A stretch of 64,000 nt of DNA from Engraulis encrasicolus (lineage: Eukaryota; Chordata; Actinopteri; Clupeiformes; Engraulidae): NCBI RefSeq assembly GCF_034702125.1, contig NC_085878.1, positions 18,049,557 to 18,113,556 on the forward strand. Direction: 5' to 3'. The position numbers and the translations under genes were made by a program. The notes beneath the pieces are model-generated. The model was given only the letters and a program-made list of their open reading frames with translations, made no database searches and had not been told where the DNA came from. Below are positions 31,860 to 64,000 of this stretch, piece after piece (positions within the stretch are counted from its first letter, which is position 1; each line of letters starts with the position of its first letter).

Positions 31860-31975
31860 AGCTCATTATTGCTTTGGCACAAACACCAGCACTCCAGACA
31901 CTTAAAGAAAAGTATAGTCAGGTTAAGGAGAATGCATTTGTCCAGCAGTATAAGGAAGGATTAGAAAAGGTAAAA
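31860..31975 (+). other. Unidentified coding-like segment between tubulin and def8
   Basis: A frame reads ...TLKEKYSQVKENAFVQQYK and continues EGLEKVKK before a possible donor (aaaag/gtaaaa at 31970). The periodic charge pattern suggests an amphipathic helix, and the translation looks more protein-like than the rest of the intergenic region. I do not recognise it and see no partner exons. It may be a chance frame or a relic. The rest of 31.1-34.3 kb contains no further gene I can support. Confidence 0.2.
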
Positions 31976-32011
31976 AAAATGCTGCTGAATCCTTTAGGTC
32001 TACGTATGCAG

Positions 32012-32095
32012 GGCTGGTCTGGTCATAGGGCATACAGGGCATTTGCCCGATGGACTGTTGATGATTTTGGCCTGGCCTTCCCCGGCTTTACGTAG
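32012..32095. repeat. Single transposon-like end (cagggctggtctggtcat)
   Basis: The phrase cagggctggtctggtcatag with gcatacagggcatttgcccg looks like one terminus of a DNA element; no partner end was found nearby. Confidence 0.35.
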
Positions 32096-34288
32096 TGGTC
32101 TCAGTCCTCATGCCGCTACGGCAAACCCTCTCCAAGTCATATTTAAATGTTAATTTTGGCTGTTGCGGTCCAAATCACTGATAATAGATGACTAAAAATG
32201 TGGTTACAGGCTTCATTGTCTCTTCTTGGCTAGGAATGCCCAGCCTGATTTTTCATCCCAGTCCAGTGCTGTACGTATGCTTTAGTGATGTGAAGGAGGT
32301 GGATTTATTACAAGAGGGTTTCCAATCCTCTGGGGACATAAGCAATGCATTCTGTCTGTGCCTGTCTGACTGACCAGGAGAAGGTACTTAGTGTGTACTC
32401 TTGACAGAGAAGCCTACAATCTCAAGAAACGCACTGTCATCATATAAAAGGAAACCTGATAGTCTACTTCAAATTTTAGTAGGCTATATACAAGAGTTAA
32501 ATTGTGAGCATCTGGACTTCTTTTTGAAGCCCGAATACCGATTGGCCTTTATTCAAAGAGCTTCATGAACTCTAGCCTAGTGTTTAGGGAGTTATAGCTC
32601 TGTTGTAGCACTTTGTCTATGACACGATTGATGAGAAACTTCATAGAAATTTTGAGTTAGTTCAACTAGGCCCTATAAACAGCGTTAGAATGGTATGTGA
32701 AATCAGCTGCACATAAAATCTGAGCAATTTTTTGATTTCTTATTGTAGTTCTCAGCTGTTTTTGACATGGGATAGCCTGCTGGGTCTGAGCTGGACCAAT
32801 GTGTCTAACCTCATGTGTTCAAAACAAAGAAGGCACACAGGCCTCAAAGCCTCAGATGTTCAACTCAGAACAAACACAACCCTGCAAAAACTGCACACTT
32901 CAGCAAATGTTTTGTGACAGTTTTTTTGCAGGCCTATACTGAAAGCCAACCCCCACGGTGGAAGTGCTGATGCCATTGGGCCACAAAGCAGGAAACACTA
33001 GGCTATAGGATATGTGTGTTGGTTTTCCAAAGTCTGCAATCTCCTGTTGCATCACATGTCTTACAATGCAGATTCAATGAGGAAACCAGACTACAGCCAT
33101 TTCCTCATTTGTGGATAACGTTAAGACTGGAGAAAAAGAGGCAAGTATGAGTGGATCCATATACCCTAAATTAGCATTATTTTCATTACAAATAGGCATT
33201 TTATACAGAACTGTTTACTGTGGCTTTTAGTAGCTTTACCCTATTTGTCCACTAGATGTCTCTCTTGCCTATGACTCAACCTCTTTCATGCTTGAATTGT
33301 TAGGGGTTCGGTGATGATGCTGTTTTTCAGATTGCAAAACAAGCGACAATTGGTGACCTCACAAAAAGATAGCATTTACAAATCGTTAAGCCTGGACCCT
33401 AGTATTTGCACAGAGGTTACCTCTTCAAACCTTCTTTCGGAACACTAACATGAGGTAAGCAATAGACAGACTTGCTATGTTAGCAAGCCAGCCAGATAGA
33501 TAGCTAGCTAAATAAACAGCAGCTTTTCAGTCATTAGTTAACCTTCCAGAGATGTGACATGATGCAGCGTTGTGATAAACAGGCATGTTCAATGCAAGTA
33601 TTCATTAAATCAACATGCCATTTTGCAAACATAGTTTACAAATGTGTGTGCTGTAATTTGCACATCGTGTCTGACATGATATACCTTGCTTGCTAGCTAT
33701 TGGGTCAGTCGAGTCAATGACCCATAATAGCATTACTACCAATGTTTATGGAAAGCGAGAGTGGATGCCAAAGTCGTGAATTCTTAAAGCTCGTGCAAAC
33801 AAACTGTAGGTACAAGTGGAAGAAAAAATAACCACTCGTGTTGATGCTGAGTCGTGTTGATGCTGTTGTTTGTAACACGGTGATGCTGAATTAAACTCGA
33901 CAGTCGCTGAAGGCCAGTTTGCTTTTGCTTTTGTGATTCGATTTGTAAACACGAATCGTCCACCCATGGATATAATAGCTTTGTAGTTTGACTTGCAGTC
34001 AGCCATGACAACACACGGGTTCCATGTAGGTAGAAAAGAACTGTAACGAAAGTCTCGTGTTGTGTCAAGTCACGACAGGACAATTAAGCACACACAATGG
34101 GTTAAGTCAGTTTTGGGGGTTTAGTTTTGCCTGCTGGGAGTTATAGGCTACTCTTACAATCTGAACAAGCAATGAAATGCACTCCTCCCCTCCTATTTTA
34201 CTGCTAATTTCACTGACAAACGTTGTAACTGTCATTTGTGTAATTGTGAGGCAGTATTAGCTCAAAAGTAATACATCTTTTCCTGTAG

Positions 34289-34445
34289 GCCTACTACCTA
34301 AGCTGAATGAAGTTGACCCTGTCCCCTGGGCATGGGTCAGTTGTGTAACAGCAGTGTGTGCCAGTCTTCTCCATGCATGACTGTGGATGACTTGTCTCTG
34401 ACTGTGGATGAACCATGTCTCTGCTCCCTAGATGTAGCCAGTAAC
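34289..34445 (+). other. def8: Possible alternative 5' end of def8: in-frame upstream ATG at 34332
   Basis: The frame of the first def8 coding exon stays open back to an ATG at 34332 in strong context (ggcATGg), adding 38 residues that start MGQLCNSS. A pyrimidine-rich acceptor (cttttcctgtag) ends at 34288 and would put this ATG in the exon; a nearer acceptor (gctccctag) ending at 34431 would exclude it and leave the ATG at 34446. An untranslated first exon might end at the donor atgag/gtaagc (33455). I favour the 34446 start because it matches human MEYDEKLARFRQ. Confidence 0.35.
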
Positions 34446-51115
<16,670 letters not shown>

Positions 51116-51192
51116 ACTTGTAAACACTTACATCTGCTTGACTTGTACAGTTACACATTCCTAATTTGCACTACATTGAAGTACCTTTCCTG

Positions 51193-51478
51193 CAGAGGTG
51201 TCAAAAGTAAAAGTACTTTTGTGGAGTAACAACACTAGCACATGGCATTACATAGGCGTCACATCATTTACTCCATTGTACCTAATGAGATATATAAACT
51301 GTGTTGTTACTGAAAAACGCTGAAAATCTAACAAGGACCCACCACCAACTTGATCCAACCAGTGCAGAGGTAGCTGATCGTAAGACAAGTACACAGGTCT
51401 ACTGGTTACTCAGATATGTTACTTGAGTTGGGAGGAAACTGTGTTTCTTTTTTTCACTTGTTACTTTTGACACCTCTG
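51193..51478. mobile_element. hAT-like non-autonomous element in the def8 3' UTR
   Basis: Ends cagaggtgtcaaaagtaa and ttacttttgacacctctg are inverted. The 8 bp on each side (ctttcctg and atttcctg) match at 7 of 8, as expected of a hAT target duplication. It lies 78 bp after the def8 stop codon. Confidence 0.75.
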
Positions 51479-52239
51479 ATTTCCTGTGTCTGGTCATGCA
51501 AACATATTTACATGAACTGTTATCCATGCTGTTTCTGTTTCTTTTGTAATGCACTACATGTCAGGAATACTGATCTGGTATAACTTCTGGTCTAGTGGTG
51601 TAACTTGGAGAAACATACTAACTGCTCTTACAGTAGCTTTCTGAATGAATTGTCTACTTTGCCAGTGCCAATCTGACACAATAACTTTGCAACAACACAA
51701 GTGTAGCAACCAAACAATATTGTCAATGACCGGCTACTAGTTTGATGTATGGAGTTATGTTAATATTGATTTTCAATTGGATTGGTTTCAAATATGAACT
51801 GCCATTGTCTTACCAAATCCCGTTATAGCAGGTTATGGTTATGGGTCTACTACTATTCGCAGACACATGGCATAGTCGTTTACCCTTTCGATACCCCATG
51901 TCCTTATGTACAGTCTTAATACATACTGTATAATATTATTGTCCAGGAGCAGCAAATGGAATCTGCCTTTATTGGCCTTTTATTATCAGGTGAAGTATTT
52001 TTGAGGGACTGAGAGCTTGCCTATCAAAGACACTTAAAAAGTACAACAATTCCCACGTTCAGACTAATTCTGTGTATGTATGATGATATGAGTGTTGTTT
52101 TTGACTTTCTGAGGTTTTATAACTTCTTCACTAAAAATAGTATTTATAAGAATTATAAAACCTTACAGTAGTATGGTGATGATGCCCAATGGTCTTTTAT
52201 TGACAGTATGTAAACAAGATGTACTTTTATTTGTTTTAA

Positions 52240-52430
52240 AATAAAGTATATATATATTTGCTGTGTTATGTTTCAGCATGACAGAAAAGGTGAAGTCAAG
52301 GTATTGTCCTAATAATTATGTAATCTACAAAATTATGTGTAGACATGATGACTTGAAAGATCTTGTCAACATTGTTTTCTGAAATGTTTATGTATTGTAT
52401 CAGCATAAGATCTTGCATGAATACATTAAA
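52240..52430 (+). terminator. def8: def8 polyadenylation region
   Basis: AATAAA at 52240-52245 and ATTAAA at 52425-52430, the latter followed by a GT-rich run (gagttgtttctgtgt) typical of a downstream element. This implies a 3' UTR of about 1.1-1.3 kb, which contains the hAT-like insertion at 51193-51478. Confidence 0.45.
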
Positions 52431-52528
52431 AACTGCTGTTTCTTCAAGCGAGTTGTTTCTGTGTATACAATAGAGCTCTTCAGCGTTGACGTCAACTTGT
52501 ATGCGGCGTTTGGACTACCGGTTCCATG

Positions 52529-52762
52529 GGGGACTCACTAGTTCAACGCCCTTTTGGTACTTACCGCTTACGTCATACGACCCTAACCCTAACCTTAACC
52601 CTAAACCTAACCCTAAACCTAACCCTAACCTTAACCCTAACCCTAACCTTAACCCTAACCCTAACCTTAACCCTAAACCTAACCCTAACCTTAAATCGCT
52701 TGTTTGAAATGTTTGATTACCATGTGAAATCACGAGAGGGCGTCAAACTAGTGAATCTCGTA
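52529..52762. mobile_element. Inverted-repeat element with telomere-like (CCCTAA)n core, left copy
   Basis: Outer end ggactcactagttcaacgccc and inner end gagggcgtcaaactagtgaa are inverted relatives, so the unit looks like a complete small element. Between them, at about 52580-52692, lies an array of CCCTAA with CCTTAA and AAACCT variants, followed by atcgcttgtttgaaatg. No ORF of note. Confidence 0.75.
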
Positions 52763-53032
52763 TCTAACATGTACGTGCGGATGGCTGTACCCATGGCAAC
52801 CAAAGGAAAGTATGTAGTTCGGAAGTTTTAATGATCAGAAAGGGGTTAGCAATATTGAATTATAATCGTCATGATTTAACATGTGAATACACCAACATGA
52901 TGATACGATCCGTTCCACTAATGAGAAAGGGATGCGGGGACACGCTAATGTTTGTTGTTGCCGTGCAACTTATATTTTTGCCAAACCTGAATCTCTATGG
53001 CGTTTTGCAATGTAAAAAATCGCCATGGAACC

Positions 53033-53250
53033 GAGATTCACTAGTTTGACGCCCTCTCGTGATTTCACATGGTAATCAAACATTTCAAACAAGCGATTTA
53101 AGGTTAGGGTTAGGTTTAGGGTTAAGGTTAGGGTTAGGGTTAAGGTTAGGGTTAGGTTTAGGGTTAGGTTTAGGGTTAAGGTTAGGGTTAGGTTTAGGGT
53201 CGTATGACATAAGCGGTAAGTACCGAAAGGGCGTCGAACTAGTGAGTCCC
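53033..53250. mobile_element. Inverted-repeat element with telomere-like (TTAGGG)n core, right copy
   Basis: Reverse-oriented relative of 52529-52762: starts gagattcactagtttgacgc, then the complement of the left copy's flank, a TTAGGG/TTTAGGG/TTAAGG array (about 53098-53201), then aagcggtaagtacc and a terminal agtgagtccc. The copies are separated by 270 bp of unrelated sequence. Confidence 0.75.
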
Positions 53251-53612
53251 TACAGGCGCTGCTTCTGTAGTCGCCAAAAGCTTCCGGGTTTAGCATATGG
53301 ACGCAACATCGTATTTATGTCGAAGTTTGACACAAAATGATCAACCATGTCATACCTACAGCCTATTTTTAACACCCTCGACAGTTTGCGGGGGTTCGCT
53401 AAGCGCGTGCTTGCACTCGGAGCTTATTTGAAATTTACCCCTATTCATTCCCAATGGAGGCCGGAAGCCGATAGGAACCAGGACGTCCTTAAATGCTAAC
53501 ATGAAAGACTACAATCTACTACATGCTTCCGCTTCCGCTGAAGAACTCTATGTGTGTGAATGGATATATAGGTCGTATGGGAAAGGTCTCCACAAGCTGA
53601 GAAGAACATGAT

Positions 53613-54566
53613 GTTCTGTACACAGACCTGTATTAACCTAGACTGGCAATGGGCGGTTCTAGCCAGTGGCAGCTTTTCGGATTGACCGGGCGCAGCCATC
53701 TTTGCCTTTTTCGCGCCCTGTGGGCTCCTCCCACAGACGTAGCCCCGCCTAGTGGAGACTATCGCAGCTGTGTGCCATAGGAATGCATACGATTTCAAAC
53801 GGTGATTACAACGTTATCAAAGTGGGTTTCAATCATTTTTTGTAAGATTTTGACAAGTCGTAACGTCTAAATTCTCACTCCAATAATGAAATAACCCTCA
53901 CTACCTCCAAACGTTTTATTAGAGAGCCTGAAGCTGAGCGGTCTTGCCAGATAGGGCGGTTTCCCGCCCAATCGGGGCCGTTGAGGAAGGCGGTCTGTGG
54001 GTAAAAATGGACGAAAATAATCACTGTTATCTGGCAACCCCGAAGCCGACTGTTTTCGTTGCCGCTTATGCAGGTTTGTGGATATTTGTGACACTGAATC
54101 GGCCATGCTTACGTGTGTAAAGCTTATTTTATGTACTTAACTCAGATGTAATGACAACGGTGTATATTGGTATGTATATTTCTTAAATAAGCCGTACGTT
54201 TTCAGTGAAGCTACCGGTAACTGTGCTATTATTAATACCCCCCCCCCCCAAGGACGCTGAAGGTAACCTAGCAACAACACGGCACAGCACATTGCAGCTG
54301 TGAAAATAACGAGCCACTTGAGAGCGAGACTTTTCTAGAACATTAATTTATGCTAGAGCTATTGTTCTAAAGACGTTACACATGGCCTGGTCAGTGAACC
54401 AGTGTTGCAAAAAAATATTTTTTTTAAAACCCATCGGTGCATGACGTCATTACGTAATTACGGGAGTCTCCACTAAGATGGTGGTCTACGATTCTGAGGC
54501 TCTGAGAAATCCGAAAATTTCGAGGGGCATTGCCAGTCTAGGTTAATACAGGTCTGTGGTTCTGTA
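53613..54566. mobile_element. 954-bp inverted-repeat element, def8-afg3l1 intergenic
   Basis: The left end (53613-53651, containing cagacctgtattaacctaga and ctggcaatg) is the reverse complement of the right end (54528-54566) with few changes. The interior contains a C10 run (54240-54249) and no convincing ORF. Non-autonomous DNA transposon by structure. Confidence 0.65.
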
Positions 54567-54614
54567 TCATCGAATTCAGCACTGACTGCCACGCCCACCC
54601 GTATGTAACGTTAG

Positions 54615-54982
54615 CCTAGCTAGCCCAGAGCCATCTAATAAGAGTTACGCCACTCCCATAGACCTCTATGGACCAATCTTTCCACAGCAATGGCGGCTCT
54701 CATGGAGCCCCACGGAGAGTTAACATGGAAATCCCCATTGACTTTAGTTCTATTAGAAGTTACTTAGTTCCAGGAGGTGGCGGTATAACACAGAAAATGT
54801 GGTAAAGGTCATGTAATTCGTTTGTACTTAATCTTTGTTTGGTATGTGATGGTTCTGTGTTAGTTTCCAACGAACAGAAGTTTACTGTTAAGAAACATTT
54901 TAATCTACGCGAATCACATCACCAACCGACTTCCTGGTCCCCGGTTTGCGCAACTCTGTTATTAGATGGCTCTGAGCTAGCC
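54615..54982. mobile_element. 368-bp inverted-repeat element just upstream of afg3l1
   Basis: Left end tagcccagagccatctaata pairs with right end tattagatggctctgagcta. The right end lies about 290 bp before the afg3l1 ATG, so the insertion may form part of that promoter region. Confidence 0.65.
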
Positions 54983-55275
54983 ATACAGCGAGGGAGACAC
55001 GTGATATTTGTTTTCATAAGCAACGCCCCGTTTCATTATAAGTATACTCTCAGCCAATCGTGCACTGTCGTCTGAAGCAAAATATCCAGAGCCACTGCCT
55101 TTGTCCATGTCATTGCTGTGTGGATTTTTGTACTATACATAACTAGTTTTCATGGCGTCTCTCTGATTATGCAGTGCTACAGCAACACAATAACTTTTCT
55201 CTTCCGCACGACCTAAATTGTTGCAGCTCAACATTCCGATTAACACTTCAGTGCTACTGTACATCCTGTGCAACC

Positions 55276-63685
<8,410 letters not shown>

Positions 63686-64000
63686 TAATGTACATGGACC
63701 TTCAGATAACTCCGCTCTGATGAGATAACACCACTCAGTCAGAAATACTGGACAACATATACAGATGGCAGATCACTGTGCACCACACAGTGTGTTGGCA
63801 AACATTTGTAAGCTATGGAGCTCCTCAGATATTTGTTTTGGAGCTTACCCATTTCAATGCTAGTGTAATATATCTAAATAAACACATAAATAATTAATTT
63901 AATTTCAAATGAAGTTAGTATGAATGTTAGTACCACCCTCTTAAGGTAAAGATGAAATTGCTGTCCTCTACACTGATCATACTGAGCTGAGACATGTCTA

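Noticed and set aside
33696..33731. Short hairpin gctattgggtca...tgacccataatagc
   Set aside because: Eleven-base arms are expected by chance at this scale, and nothing around it suggests a function.
52580..53201. True interstitial telomere or chromosome-fusion scar
   Set aside because: The arrays are short, degenerate and bounded by matching inverted ends in both copies, which fits an element better than head-to-head telomere fusion.

Overview
The window is vertebrate nuclear DNA, almost certainly from a ray-finned fish. It has spliced genes with GT-AG introns, long CA/CT microsatellites, many small inverted-repeat DNA transposons and a Tc1-like element with an open transposase. The gene order TCF25 - MC1R - beta-tubulin - DEF8 - AFG3L1, all on the + strand, is the conserved vertebrate MC1R neighbourhood (human 16q24.3). 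The sequence alone does not fix the species.

Layout: (1) 1-5.4 kb: last two coding exons and 3' UTR of tcf25; its 5' part lies outside the window. (2) 9.4-11.2 kb: intronless-CDS mc1r (326 aa) with a possible small 5'-UTR intron. (3) 11.2-24.8 kb: gene-free, repeat-rich interval with hAT-type elements, a LINE 3' fragment, long CT/GT/TGCG arrays and a 3.2 kb composite element at about 21.43-24.63 kb. (4) 24.98-30.85 kb: four-exon beta-tubulin of the class III/V/VI type (449 aa), with a CRE and a CCAAT box just upstream. (5) 34.4-51.1 kb: def8 in 11 coding exons (442 aa). Its intron 9 holds a three-level transposon nest with a complete Tc1 element at its core. (6) 52.4-55.0 kb: dense inverted-repeat elements, two of them carrying telomere-like (TTAGGG)n cores in opposite orientation. 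(7) 55.28-63.65 kb: the first 13 coding exons of afg3l1, a mitochondrial m-AAA protease subunit; the peptidase half is beyond the window end.

The five genes are not an operon and have unrelated roles: ribosome-associated quality control, melanocortin signalling, microtubules, endolysosomal trafficking and mitochondrial proteolysis. They are held together by old synteny. Every exon junction given was checked for reading phase, and the tubulin, def8 and afg3l1 models are uninterrupted. The strongest unexplained structures are the paired telomere-core elements at 52.5-53.25 kb, the composite element between mc1r and the tubulin gene, the nested Tc1 insertion, and several near-perfect palindromes inside introns. 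I found no tRNA, rRNA, CRISPR or viral gene.
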